Assembly: GCA_903906315.1 (NCBI GenBank)
Contig: CAIVJW010000094.1
Location: forward strand, 1-64,000
Direction: 5' to 3'
Length of the DNA stretch: 64,000 bases
Origin: an uncultured delta proteobacterium
GTDB lineage: Bacteria; Myxococcota_A; Polyangia; Polyangiales; Polyangiaceae
The position numbers and the translations under genes are program-made. The notes beneath the pieces are model-generated. The model was not told the origin of the DNA, made no database searches, and was given only the letters and a program-made list of their open reading frames with translations. This document shows, in pieces, positions 18,287 through 26,333 of the stretch. Within the stretch, counting starts at the first letter, position 1, and each line of letters starts with the position of its first letter.

Positions 18287-19846
18287 CTAGTGGTGGCAGT
18301 CGTTACACTCGGTGAAGGGCTTGTGACCCGCCGCGTGGCACTGGTAGCACTGGAGATCCTTGTGCTTCGCCACGGCCAGGTGCTTTTCCGGCATCTCCCA
18401 AGGGTGCCAGTCGACCTTCGCCTCGACCGTGGCGGCGAGGACATCCCCGAGCGCCGACTGGGGGCCGCGGATCGGAGCGGTGTGGCAGATCGTGCACTTG
18501 TTCGAGAGGACCTCGCCGGCGGCGGTTTTGTGCTTTCCGTCGTGACAGCGAAAGCAGCCCGGCCAGTTTCTGTGCCCGATATTTAGCGGATAGGTCTTCC
18601 AGCTCACTTTCATATCGGGGAAGACGGTGCGGTCGTAGATGTCGATGATGGCCGTGACCGCCTTCTCGATGTCCGCGGCGCGCGAGGTGATGAGATCGGG
18701 GTACTTCTCCTGGTAGAAGCCGACGAAGTCCTTGCGCAACCCGGCGTGAGCCGACTTGCGGCTCCCGTAGTCCTTGTCGAGCGCTTCCACCGCCGCGCGC
18801 TTCGAGTACGGCAGGCTGGTCGCGATCTGGTTCGCGAGCAACGCCTTGTCGACAGCCGTGTCCGGAGGCTCGTAGTTGTGCGAAGGCCTGTTGTGGCAGT
18901 CCATGCAGTCCATCACGCGGTGCTTCATGCCGGCGACGTCCTCCGGCGTGACCTTGTGATCGTTCGTGAAGAACTCGGTCACCTTGCCGTCGGAGCGCGT
19001 CACCTTGAACCAAGGAATGTGCTGCAGCTGCTCGTCCTCGGCCGCGTACTCCACCTTGTTCTCGATGAACATGTGCCAGTGGATGCCGGCGCCGAGAACG
19101 CCGCCGCCGCCGCCCGTCTTGATGAGGAGGCTGATTTGCTCCGCGGTGTTCTTCTCGTCGTAACGAAAGTGCGGCTTTTGAGTAAGCTGAGCTCCGAAGA
19201 ACTTCTCCGGCCAGTGGCAGTGCTGGCAGGTCTCGCGCGCCGGCCTTAGATCGTGAATCGGCGTGGGGATGGGCCGCTGATAGGTGTTGAAGATCACCGC
19301 GAACAGCTGGCGTGCGCCCGAGAGCTTGGAGTGCACGTACCAGCCCGCCCCCTCGCCGACGTGGCACTCGACGCAGCGCACACGCGCGTGCGGCGACGAC
19401 AGGTATGCGGTCATCTCGGGCTCCATCGGCGTGTGGCAAGTCTTGCCGCAGAAGCCGACCGACTCGGTCAAGAGGAAGCCGTTGTAGCCAGCGAACGAGA
19501 AGACCATGAGCGAGATGGACCCAGCGACGGCGAAGACGGCGAAGCGCCTGCGCTGTTGCGGATCGTTCAGGTCGAGCGACGGGTAGGGCAGCGCTTCGGA
19601 AGACCCGGAGGAGTGACGGCGCTTCGCCTCGCGTCGCATGCCGAAGAGGAAGACGCCAATGCCACCAGCTGCGAAGGTGGGAAATACGACGTACGTGAAG
19701 ATACCGATGTACGGGCTCGCGTGCTCCATGCTCAGCGTGCCGAGCGTGAGGATGCCCACGACGATCATGCTCGCGGCCGCGACCAGCCCACCGAAGTAGC
19801 TGAGCGTGTTGCGGTACAAGCCCGACTGACCCTGCTTCCCTGTCAT
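18287..19846 (-). CDS. ImcH-like NapC/NirT-type octahaem membrane cytochrome
   Basis: 519 aa; the ATG at 19846 has GAGGAG upstream. Residues 1-70 carry two membrane helices and a third lies near 105, before the first haem motif. The first haem site is CGKTCH, a CX3CH variant within FCG-x-x-CHTPMEPEM, common in this family. It is followed by CVECH, CQHCH, CMDCH, CFRCH, CTICH, CYQCH and CNDCHH, eight sites in all. Geobacter ImcH is a NapC/NirT inner-membrane quinol oxidase of similar size, with seven haems by my recollection. Quinol oxidation at the inner membrane is inferred. It lies between the cytochrome b gene and the CbcL-like gene in the same operon. Confidence 0.78.
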   Translation of the reverse strand: MTGKQGQSGLYRNTLSYFGGLVAAASMIVVGILTLGTLSMEHASPYIGIFTYVVFPTFAAGGIGVFLFGMRREAKRRHSSGSSEALPYPSLDLNDPQQRRRFAVFAVAGSISLMVFSFAGYNGFLLTESVGFCGKTCHTPMEPEMTAYLSSPHARVRCVECHVGEGAGWYVHSKLSGARQLFAVIFNTYQRPIPTPIHDLRPARETCQHCHWPEKFFGAQLTQKPHFRYDEKNTAEQISLLIKTGGGGGVLGAGIHWHMFIENKVEYAAEDEQLQHIPWFKVTRSDGKVTEFFTNDHKVTPEDVAGMKHRVMDCMDCHNRPSHNYEPPDTAVDKALLANQIATSLPYSKRAAVEALDKDYGSRKSAHAGLRKDFVGFYQEKYPDLITSRAADIEKAVTAIIDIYDRTVFPDMKVSWKTYPLNIGHRNWPGCFRCHDGKHKTAAGEVLSNKCTICHTAPIRGPQSALGDVLAATVEAKVDWHPWEMPEKHLAVAKHKDLQCYQCHAAGHKPFTECNDCHH

Positions 19847-19913
19847 GAATCGCTCCTCGTTGCCGCTTCAAAGGCGGGCCGACCGATGCGCCCAGCAGCC
19901 GCAGACCATGCCG

Positions 19914-20675
19914 TCATGTGCTTTCGACCTCCGGCTTCGGGCTTGCAGCCGTGGGTGTGGGATTGCCGGCTTCGGCCTTCGTGTGCTCCTCGGCCAGGAG
20001 CCGCTCGAGCTCGAGCGGGTGCTCGTGATGCATCCGCTCTTCGGTGATCTTGCCGTTGAAGATCGTCCAGTCGAACGGGAAGACGTCCGGGCTGAGGTGG
20101 GCACTGTACATGTGCCAGAGAAGAATCGACGCGAAGGCGAGCAGACCCTCCCCACCGTGCGCCGCCTTGGACGCGGGAATGATCTCCCCCGGGAGGTAGG
20201 TGACCGTCTCGATCGGGAACCACATGGCGAGCCCCGTCGCGATCATCAGGAAAGTCCCCCAGATGAGGGCCAAATACTCGACCTTTTGGCGAAAGTCGTA
20301 GCGGTCGAATCGAGCGCGCTCTTTCCTGAGGAAGAGGAAGTACTTGATCATCTGTCCGGCGTCGCGGAGGTCCTGCAGGCCGGGCATCATCGACCAGCGC
20401 GCCTTCTTGACGGCGAGAACGTAGCCCATCGCGACGAAGTGGTAGGCCGTCTCGACGATCAGGAGGGCGCCAAATGTTCGGTGCATTCCGCGTACGACGT
20501 CGATGCCGCCCATCGCCTGGATCATCCCGTCGGCCCAAGCCGCGCCGTTGAAGCGCTGCGGAATGCCCGTCAGGCACAAGCCAAAAAAACCGAATATGTT
20601 TACGAAGTGCTCGACCCGCTGTGAAGCGGTGAAGCGAACGAACGTCCGCCCGCTGCTCTCGCCGTGCCCGTTCAT
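19914..20675 (-). CDS. Cytochrome b561/formate dehydrogenase gamma-like membrane subunit
   Basis: 253 aa from the ATG at 20675 (GGAGG five bases upstream). Its start overlaps the stop of the nonahaem cytochrome gene as ATGA, so the two are translationally coupled. Four to five hydrophobic segments carry conserved histidines (VEHFVNIF, MHRTFGALL, ETAYHF, LLWHMYSAH), fitting two b haems and a quinone site. It aligns by eye with the C-terminal half of the CbcL-like fusion, including the shared end FPFDWTIFNGKITE versus FPFDPVIFSGRITE. Together with the preceding cytochrome it forms a split CbcL- or CbcBA-like quinol oxidase. A soluble Pro/Thr-rich tail ends the chain. Confidence 0.78.
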   Translation of the reverse strand: MNGHGESSGRTFVRFTASQRVEHFVNIFGFFGLCLTGIPQRFNGAAWADGMIQAMGGIDVVRGMHRTFGALLIVETAYHFVAMGYVLAVKKARWSMMPGLQDLRDAGQMIKYFLFLRKERARFDRYDFRQKVEYLALIWGTFLMIATGLAMWFPIETVTYLPGEIIPASKAAHGGEGLLAFASILLWHMYSAHLSPDVFPFDWTIFNGKITEERMHHEHPLELERLLAEEHTKAEAGNPTPTAASPKPEVEST

Positions 20676-21937
20676 CCCTGCCTCCAGCGCTTGACCCTGA
20701 CGATGAGTTCGTGGATGAGCTCGAGGGCGATGTAGAAGACGAAGCCGCCGAGGATGCCCGGAATGGCCCACTTGTAGAACACGTTGACCCAGTAGACGAG
20801 AGCCCAGCGCTTGCTGTCGGGCTCGTAGTGGGATGTCCACGCGGCGGGGAAGTTGGCGTTCGACCCGGGGTGGCAGCGGCGACAGGTCTCAGCGAGGTTT
20901 TCCCGGACGACGCGCGACGCCGGGTCCTTTACCTTCTTGATGTCGTGAATGCCGTGGCAGTCGTAACAGACAGCCTTGTACTGATCGATCTCGGGCGTCG
21001 AGCCCTTGCGACCGAGCCGCACCGTGGTGCCGTGGAAGTCGTTGAGATACGACTTCGTCACGTTCGCGGAGAGATTGTACTTGCCCATCAGGGCCGCGTC
21101 GCCGTGGCACTTCGAGCACGTGTCAGGCGAGTCGAGCCGAAACAGCATCGTTTCGGGGTTGCGGATGTTGTGGATGCCGTGGCAGTCGGTGCAACTCGGG
21201 ACGTCGAGGTTGCTCTCCTCGATGAGCGCCTTGCCGTGCACGCTTTCGCGGTACTGCTTGAATATCGGCTCGTGGCACTTGGCGCACCCGCGCTGGATGA
21301 TGCCACGGTTGAGCTCTCGAGCGACGTTGCCGGTGAACGCATCGTGCGGCTTGCCGGCGTTGCTCTGGGAGGCTTCCAGGGTCTTGGTCTGGTTGTCCGG
21401 GTGGCAGGCCGTGCAGCTCATGTGCTTCACGCCGTGCATTGACTTGGCGTAGGCCGCCTTGTCGATGTAAAGGCTGAGCTCCTGGCCGCTCGGCAAGACC
21501 ATCTTGAGGTCCTGCTTCTCGTGGCACGCGAGGCAATACTCGTTGGTCACGCGTGGGGGCGTCGGCGTGTTCGCCACCTGCGCACGCGAGGACTGCGACG
21601 GGACGTGGCACGAGAGGCACGCCGCGCTGGGACGGCCCAGGTGGTCCCCCGGGAACGGCCGGCGCCCGGCGGGGCCGTGGCACGTGATGCATGCGGCCCG
21701 CCCCTCGAGGCTGTGGGGAACGATGCTCGGCGAGTCCGGGTCGGCGGGCCTCCGCGACGAGGTTGCCCCGTCCGCCGTGCCGGCAGGCGCTGGCGTTGAG
21801 CCGCCGTCATCGGCCGCGGCCACCGAGGGCGCCCGGTCGGCCACCGTGGGCACGCCCTGGGCCCAGCTCGCCGAGTGAGGGACGATCAGGTCGAGAACGA
21901 CGAGTGCAGCGCTAGTGGCAAGGCAGGCGCGACGCAT
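20672..21937 (-). CDS. Nonahaem cytochrome c with C-terminal membrane anchor
   Basis: 421 aa from the ATG at 21937, which opens a signal peptide (MRRACLATSAAL, cleavage near SWAQG). Nine CXXCH sites follow (CITCH, CLSCH, CLACH, CTACH, CAKCH, CTDCH, CSKCH, CYDCH, CRRCH), then a single transmembrane helix (about 385-410) and a short basic cytoplasmic end. The last part, CYDCHGIHDI to CRRCH and the anchor helix, matches the corresponding part of the CbcL-like fusion. It should hand electrons from the coupled cytochrome b to periplasmic cytochromes. An Ala/Pro-rich low-complexity stretch (about 35-80) precedes the haem region. Confidence 0.82.
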   Translation of the reverse strand: MRRACLATSAALVVLDLIVPHSASWAQGVPTVADRAPSVAAADDGGSTPAPAGTADGATSSRRPADPDSPSIVPHSLEGRAACITCHGPAGRRPFPGDHLGRPSAACLSCHVPSQSSRAQVANTPTPPRVTNEYCLACHEKQDLKMVLPSGQELSLYIDKAAYAKSMHGVKHMSCTACHPDNQTKTLEASQSNAGKPHDAFTGNVARELNRGIIQRGCAKCHEPIFKQYRESVHGKALIEESNLDVPSCTDCHGIHNIRNPETMLFRLDSPDTCSKCHGDAALMGKYNLSANVTKSYLNDFHGTTVRLGRKGSTPEIDQYKAVCYDCHGIHDIKKVKDPASRVVRENLAETCRRCHPGSNANFPAAWTSHYEPDSKRWALVYWVNVFYKWAIPGILGGFVFYIALELIHELIVRVKRWRQG

Positions 21938-22047
21938 GGAACCCAACCGACCCCCCCAAGGAGTTTCGAGGCATCCAGACACTACGCTCTTCGCCCGGGT
22001 AGCCGGGGCATGGTACATCGGCCTGGCTCCTGCGAGCGCAGCGCCGC

Positions 22048-22725
22048 TCAAGGCTTGTGCGAAGGACCTCCGTGTTCTGCGCCGGCGTCCGCGGGCGCCG
22101 CGGCGGCCGACCCGCTCGGCGCGGCCGACTTCAGGGGAGGCGGCGCTTCCACGGGCAGGGTACCGCGCACGGCTTCATCGAGCGACACTCGGCAGTAGGG
22201 AGCGCTGAACGTCCCCATCACGCAACTCTTTTCCCCATCTCCGAAGCACACGGCCAGGTCGCCCACGACGAGCCCGTCCGGAGTGGCCGCGCGAATGCGA
22301 AGGATCGCGGCGCCATCGGCACTGCCCGTCCAGCGCTCGGCGTCGCGAACCTGGTAATGGATCGACCAGCCGCCCGCCGGCTTCCCGGGCTCGAACCGCA
22401 GGACGCCGGGTTCGATCTTCCCGTCGCCCTCGAGGCGCAGCCAGATGCTCGTGGGCGTCTTCGGCTTGATCTCGCCGCAGGCCGCCTCGGAGCTGCCGCC
22501 GGAGAGCTTGATGTCGGTGTGAAGGTAGTTGACGCGGTGGTCGACGACGACTCGCGCGTCCCCGAGCTTGAACGGGACGCCGCGGATGGAACCGGTCAAC
22601 GGTGCATCGGGGATGGACTCAGGAGAGTCGGCCGGCGGGGCAACGTCCTTCGGAGCCTTCGGGTGCACCTCGTCCTGGCATGCAGCGAGCCCGAGTGCGA
22701 TCACGAGTAGGGGCGAACGGGTCAC
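22048..22725 (-). CDS. Hypothetical lipoprotein encoded with the NrfD module
   Basis: 225 aa from a GTG at 22725 that overlaps the NrfD-like stop (GTGA) and has GGAGG seven bases upstream. The signal ends in the lipobox LAAC (about residue 16). The mature protein is a small beta-rich domain with RGVPFKLGDARVVVDHRVNY, two cysteines in VCFGDGEKSC and an Ala/Pro-rich tail. It has no haem or Fe-S motif. I do not recognise the family. Tight coupling suggests an accessory lipoprotein of the NrfD/ferredoxin complex. Confidence 0.7.
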   Translation of the reverse strand: MTRSPLLVIALGLAACQDEVHPKAPKDVAPPADSPESIPDAPLTGSIRGVPFKLGDARVVVDHRVNYLHTDIKLSGGSSEAACGEIKPKTPTSIWLRLEGDGKIEPGVLRFEPGKPAGGWSIHYQVRDAERWTGSADGAAILRIRAATPDGLVVGDLAVCFGDGEKSCVMGTFSAPYCRVSLDEAVRGTLPVEAPPPLKSAAPSGSAAAAPADAGAEHGGPSHKP

Positions 22726-23930
22726 GAGGCGGCCTCCGGCTCGAGACGGCTCGTGCCAAGCTCGATGGGAACCGCTGCCTTCAGCAGCAAGGTGTAGATG
22801 AGCGCACCGGTCGCCCAGATCCCAGCCGATACGCAGAATTCGGTGAAGCTGGGGATGTAGTCTACCACCTCGCCGAGCGGGGAGGGCACGAAACCCGGAA
22901 TGACGAGCCCCATTCCCTTTTCCACCCAGACCCCAACGATCGCTGCAGCGCACCCCGCGTGGAGAACCGCTGGGCGCCGATAGAGCGCCTTCGTCGTGAA
23001 CACGATGGCCGCAAAGACGTCGAGGGCGACGGCGGACCAGATGTAGGGGACGAGAGTCGTGTGGCCGTGAAGTCCGAAGAGAAGGTACCGCATCGACGCG
23101 GCGTGGTGCTTGAAGCTGTACAGCTCGGTGAAGATCTCCGAGAAGAAGAAGAACAGATTGATGAGCATGGTCACGGCCACGATTTGACGTAGCCGATTGA
23201 GCGCCTCGTCCTTGAGCGGGAAGCCCATCTTGTCCCGGACGATGGTGAGCGCGATGATCATCAACGACGGCCCGGCCGCGAACGCAGAGGCGAGAAAGCG
23301 CGGAGCCAGGATCGCCGCGTTCCAGTGCGGTCGGGCACCCATGCCGCTGTAAAGAAACGCGGTCACGGTGTGAATGCTGACGGCCCAGCCGATCGCAAGG
23401 AAGACGAACGGGACGTACTTCTTCCGCTCCGGCGTTCGCCCGCAGAACTTGGTAAAAAGTATGTATCCCGTGATGTAGGCATTCAGTGCCAGATACCCAT
23501 TGAGGACGATGACGTCCCAGGTGAGCATCGAGACAGGCCAGTTGAACCGAATGAAGTGCCAGATTCGGTCGGGCCGCCCGATGTCGACCATCACGAACAT
23601 GAGGCACATCGTGAGTACGGCAACCGCCAGCAGCTCGCCGAGCACCACGACATCGTGGAGTGCGTGGTCGTGGTAGACGTACGCAGGGATGACCAGCATC
23701 ACGGCGCCCGCAGCCATTCCGACGAGGTACGTGAAATTGGCGATATATGCGCCCCAGGGCACGTGGTCGACGAGATTCGTCGCAACGAAGCCTACCCTCA
23801 GCTGGTGAAGGTACGCGGCGCCTCCGAGCGCGATCCACGCCAGAAGGAAGGCGATCCATATGTAGTAGGACCGCCCTCCCCGGAGCATCGAGCGCAGGGA
23901 AGAGGTGACGAAGCGGAACAAGGGGAGCAT
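22722..23930 (-). CDS. NrfD/PsrC-family membrane quinone-interacting subunit
   Basis: 402 aa with about ten hydrophobic segments, the size and topology of PsrC/ActC/HmcC-type NrfD proteins. Typical features are HVPWGAYIANFTYLVGMAAGA near the second helix, DIGRPDRIWHF after the third, and PRFLASAFAAGPSL in the middle. NrfD proteins exchange electrons between quinol and a partner ferredoxin and may couple this to proton movement. The ferredoxin partner is the gene 15 bp upstream; no molybdopterin catalytic subunit is present. Electrons probably pass to the tetrahaem lipoprotein at the start of the operon. Confidence 0.88.
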   Translation of the reverse strand: MLPLFRFVTSSLRSMLRGGRSYYIWIAFLLAWIALGGAAYLHQLRVGFVATNLVDHVPWGAYIANFTYLVGMAAGAVMLVIPAYVYHDHALHDVVVLGELLAVAVLTMCLMFVMVDIGRPDRIWHFIRFNWPVSMLTWDVIVLNGYLALNAYITGYILFTKFCGRTPERKKYVPFVFLAIGWAVSIHTVTAFLYSGMGARPHWNAAILAPRFLASAFAAGPSLMIIALTIVRDKMGFPLKDEALNRLRQIVAVTMLINLFFFFSEIFTELYSFKHHAASMRYLLFGLHGHTTLVPYIWSAVALDVFAAIVFTTKALYRRPAVLHAGCAAAIVGVWVEKGMGLVIPGFVPSPLGEVVDYIPSFTEFCVSAGIWATGALIYTLLLKAAVPIELGTSRLEPEAAS

Positions 23931-23945
23931 CGGCGTCCGTTCCTG

Positions 23946-24908
23946 CTAGCCGAAGAAGTAGTAGAAGCGCGGCAGGGTAGCGAGCTCCTCCTTGAGGACG
24001 TAGACCCGCTTGCTCTCGATGATCTTGCGAATATCGCTGTTCGGGTCGTTCAGATTGCCGAACTTGCGTGCGCCCGTGGGGCACGCCTCGAGGCACGCCG
24101 GAAGCCTACCCGTCCTCGTCCGATGAAGGCAGAAGGTGCACTTCTCGACGACGCCCTTGTGCCGAGCTCGGTTCGAAAGGTAGCCCTGGGTCGGATTGAT
24201 TCGGTCTGGCGGGATGCTGGCTTCGACGAAGTTGAAGCGGCGGGCGAAGTAGGGGCACGCGACGACGCAAAACCGGCAGCCGATGCACCAGCTGTAGTCG
24301 ACGACGACGATGCCGTCGGGCTCCTTCCAGGTGGCCTGGACCGGGCAGGCCTTCACACAGGGCGGATTGTCGCACTGGTGGCACTGCACCGGCATGTAGA
24401 ACTTGCCCTCGGCCGGCACCTTCTCACGGTCGTAGTAGGGCGTCGCCTCCTCGAATTCGAGAGAGCCCTTTTCCATCTCGAGGACCCGAATGTATCGAAT
24501 TTCGGGGTCGTCTGGGAGGTTGTTCTCTCGCGCGCAGGCCTCCACGCACCGGCGACTCCCATTGCACACGGAGAGATTGAGCGCGTAGGCGAACTCGACA
24601 CCGTCGATGGGGGCGGGGTCATTCATGTGGATGGTCACACCACTTCGACCGCGCACCTCGTCTTCAATCAGGGCGAAGATCCGCTTCTTGTCGTCCGGCG
24701 TCAGCGTCTTGTAATGCTGGCGGAGAAACTCCTCCCCGGTTGGAGCGCCGATTCCGCAGCCCTCCGTCGCTGCGGTCGCGGCGGCAGCGGCAGCGACCTT
24801 GAGGAAGGTTCGGCGCGTCCCGGAGTCGTCGACACGCTGGTCGACGAGCCCATGCGTGACATCGTCCCCGGAGGACGAGGCTGCGCAGTGTTCAGTGTCC
24901 TTTGCCAT
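23946..24908 (-). CDS. Tat-exported multi-[4Fe-4S] ferredoxin subunit (HybA/PsrB-like)
   Basis: 320 aa. A Tat motif RRTFLK with a long Ala-rich core (about residues 32-50) predicts export. Four clusters are visible. Site 1, CNGSRRCVEAC, has Ser where the second Cys is expected, so it may hold a modified or three-iron cluster. The others are CHQCDNPPCVKACP, CIGCRFCVVACP and CTFC-x11-CLEACP. It would pass electrons between the NrfD subunit and periplasmic cytochromes. The start overlaps the upstream cytochrome gene by 17 bp, and GAAGG precedes the ATG. Confidence 0.87.
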   Translation of the reverse strand: MAKDTEHCAASSSGDDVTHGLVDQRVDDSGTRRTFLKVAAAAAATAATEGCGIGAPTGEEFLRQHYKTLTPDDKKRIFALIEDEVRGRSGVTIHMNDPAPIDGVEFAYALNLSVCNGSRRCVEACARENNLPDDPEIRYIRVLEMEKGSLEFEEATPYYDREKVPAEGKFYMPVQCHQCDNPPCVKACPVQATWKEPDGIVVVDYSWCIGCRFCVVACPYFARRFNFVEASIPPDRINPTQGYLSNRARHKGVVEKCTFCLHRTRTGRLPACLEACPTGARKFGNLNDPNSDIRKIIESKRVYVLKEELATLPRFYYFFG

Positions 24909-25518
24909 GTCCTTCGCTCTCGCCCTCCTCCGGGCCCATCGCGTGCGTCTCTGCAGGCGCCGTCCTCGGCCACTCGGGCATTCGCTCCGGCTTCATGGGA
25001 GCGAAGGCGGGGGAGTGGGGGTCATGGCAATTGGGACAGGATCTGCGTACTTGGGCACCGTTCCAGAAGCCCGTCGTCAGTCCGTGCAGGCCAGCTTTCC
25101 AGTCGCGGAACTTGTCGCCGTGGCAGGAGCCGCAGACCTCGTATGCGTGGTCGAAGTCGACGAGGGTCCCGTCCTGAAGGTGCAGCTTGTCGATGTCGTC
25201 TTTTGTGTGGCAGCGATAGCACCACCCACCCTGCGTCCCGTGGTTGAGGACCTTGTGGGTGTGAAACTCCGTGAATTTGCGCTCGCGAGGGTCCGGCTCC
25301 CGGTTCGGCGAGAAGTGGCACCGGGAGCACGGATAGGTCGAGAGCAGGGGCGTCCTCGCCTCGACAGTCACTACGACGCTGGACGTGCCACCCTTCGGCA
25401 GCTGGCGGTGGTGCAGCGGCTCCTCCGACTGGTTGCAGCCGGCGGCCAGACTGGCGAACGGGAGCAGCACGGTGGCCCCGAGGCGAGGCGAAATGTAGGC
25501 TAGCCAGGGGAGGCGCAT
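24892..25518 (-). CDS. Tetrahaem cytochrome c lipoprotein
   Basis: 208 aa from the ATG at 25518, the in-frame start that leaves a short signal ending in LAAGC (lipobox near residue 28); the frame stays open upstream to about 25800 and no start has a strong ribosome site. Four CXXCH sites occur: CSRCH, CYRCH, CGSCH and CPNCH, with many extra His for axial ligation. The C-terminus is rich in Glu, Gly and His. It is the first gene of the leftward operon and probably takes electrons from the ferredoxin/NrfD pair. The start is less certain than the rest. Confidence 0.75.
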   Translation of the reverse strand: MRLPWLAYISPRLGATVLLPFASLAAGCNQSEEPLHHRQLPKGGTSSVVVTVEARTPLLSTYPCSRCHFSPNREPDPRERKFTEFHTHKVLNHGTQGGWCYRCHTKDDIDKLHLQDGTLVDFDHAYEVCGSCHGDKFRDWKAGLHGLTTGFWNGAQVRRSCPNCHDPHSPAFAPMKPERMPEWPRTAPAETHAMGPEEGESEGHGKGH

Positions 25519-25850
25519 CAGCGCGGGCGGCGTAGCAAGGGGCGTGCCGGGAGGGTTCGCGGGCGGTCCCGTCGTAGCCGTCGGGGCGCTGCGGTTCGCG
25601 GCTCTGCGTTGGCCGACCATTGGAGTGCCGGCGTGCGCATCCGTTGCGGGGGATCGGGTCGTGCCGTGACTCGATTCGTCCCGGGGGGTCACGCCTGGCG
25701 TCGCGCGGCGCCGTCGTGTGGCGAGGCGCCTCGCCGCAAGGTGCGCGCGTCTCGCGCAAGAGCTGCGGCCCATTTGGCTCAAATTCCCCTTGAAAGCCAT
25801 GGCTCATGACGTGCATAAGGCCGCGTGTCCCCTTGCACGAGGAACGTTCG
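25519..25850. promoter_or_regulatory. Divergent promoter region between the two inner-membrane operons
   Basis: About 330 bp separate the start of the tetrahaem lipoprotein gene (leftward) from that of the Rieske gene (rightward). Promoters for both operons should lie here. I see a slightly AT-richer patch around 25775-25810 but no clear -24/-12 or -35/-10 pair, so the position is inferred from gene orientation only. Confidence 0.45.
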
Positions 25851-26333
25851 TTGTCCGACTCGACCCCCCCGCCGGAACACGCTGGCATGCAGCCCGAGGC
25901 GCCCCAGTTGGCCCCTGCTCCGCGCCGAGACTTTCTGAGTGTTGCCGCTGGAGGCAGTGCGGTCGCGTTTGCCGCGGCTGCGGGCTACCCGGTCCTGCGG
26001 TACATGGAGCCGCGGACGCGTCCGCCCTCGGGCCCGACGACGATTGGCCGGCAGGAGGAGTTCCCCCCGGGGGCAGCGAGGATCGTTGCGGTCGAAGACC
26101 GGCCGGTTCTCGTCATCCGGGGCGAAGACGGGAAGTTTCAGGCATTCGTCGCGCTGTGCACGCACCTACAGTGTGTCGTCGGGTACTCGAAGGAGCGCAA
26201 GCAGATCGAGTGCGGTTGTCACCGAGGCGTCTACAATCTCGAAGGGCTTAACGTCGCGGGGCCGCCCCCGCGGCCGCTGGAAGTGCTCGATGTGGCCCTG
26301 CGGGATGGCATGGTCGTCGTGAGTGAGGCGTGA
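25851..26333 (+). CDS. Rieske 2Fe-2S protein of a bc-type complex
   Basis: 160 aa from a TTG at 25851 with GAGGAA six bases upstream; ATGs at 25806 and 25887 are alternatives. An RRDFLS motif followed by an Ala/Gly-rich helix resembles a Tat-type membrane anchor. The cluster-binding motif is complete: CTHLQC and CGCHRG, giving two Cys and two His ligands plus the disulfide Cys pair. It transfers the first electron from quinol. The stop overlaps the cytochrome b start (ATGA). Confidence 0.9.
   Translation: MSDSTPPPEHAGMQPEAPQLAPAPRRDFLSVAAGGSAVAFAAAAGYPVLRYMEPRTRPPSGPTTIGRQEEFPPGAARIVAVEDRPVLVIRGEDGKFQAFVALCTHLQCVVGYSKERKQIECGCHRGVYNLEGLNVAGPPPRPLEVLDVALRDGMVVVSEA

Noticed and set aside
18287-19846. 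CGKTCH regarded as a broken haem motif
   Set aside because: The FCG-x-x-CHTPMEPE form with CX3CH is common in NapC/NirT-type cytochromes of delta-type bacteria, so it was counted as a haem site.
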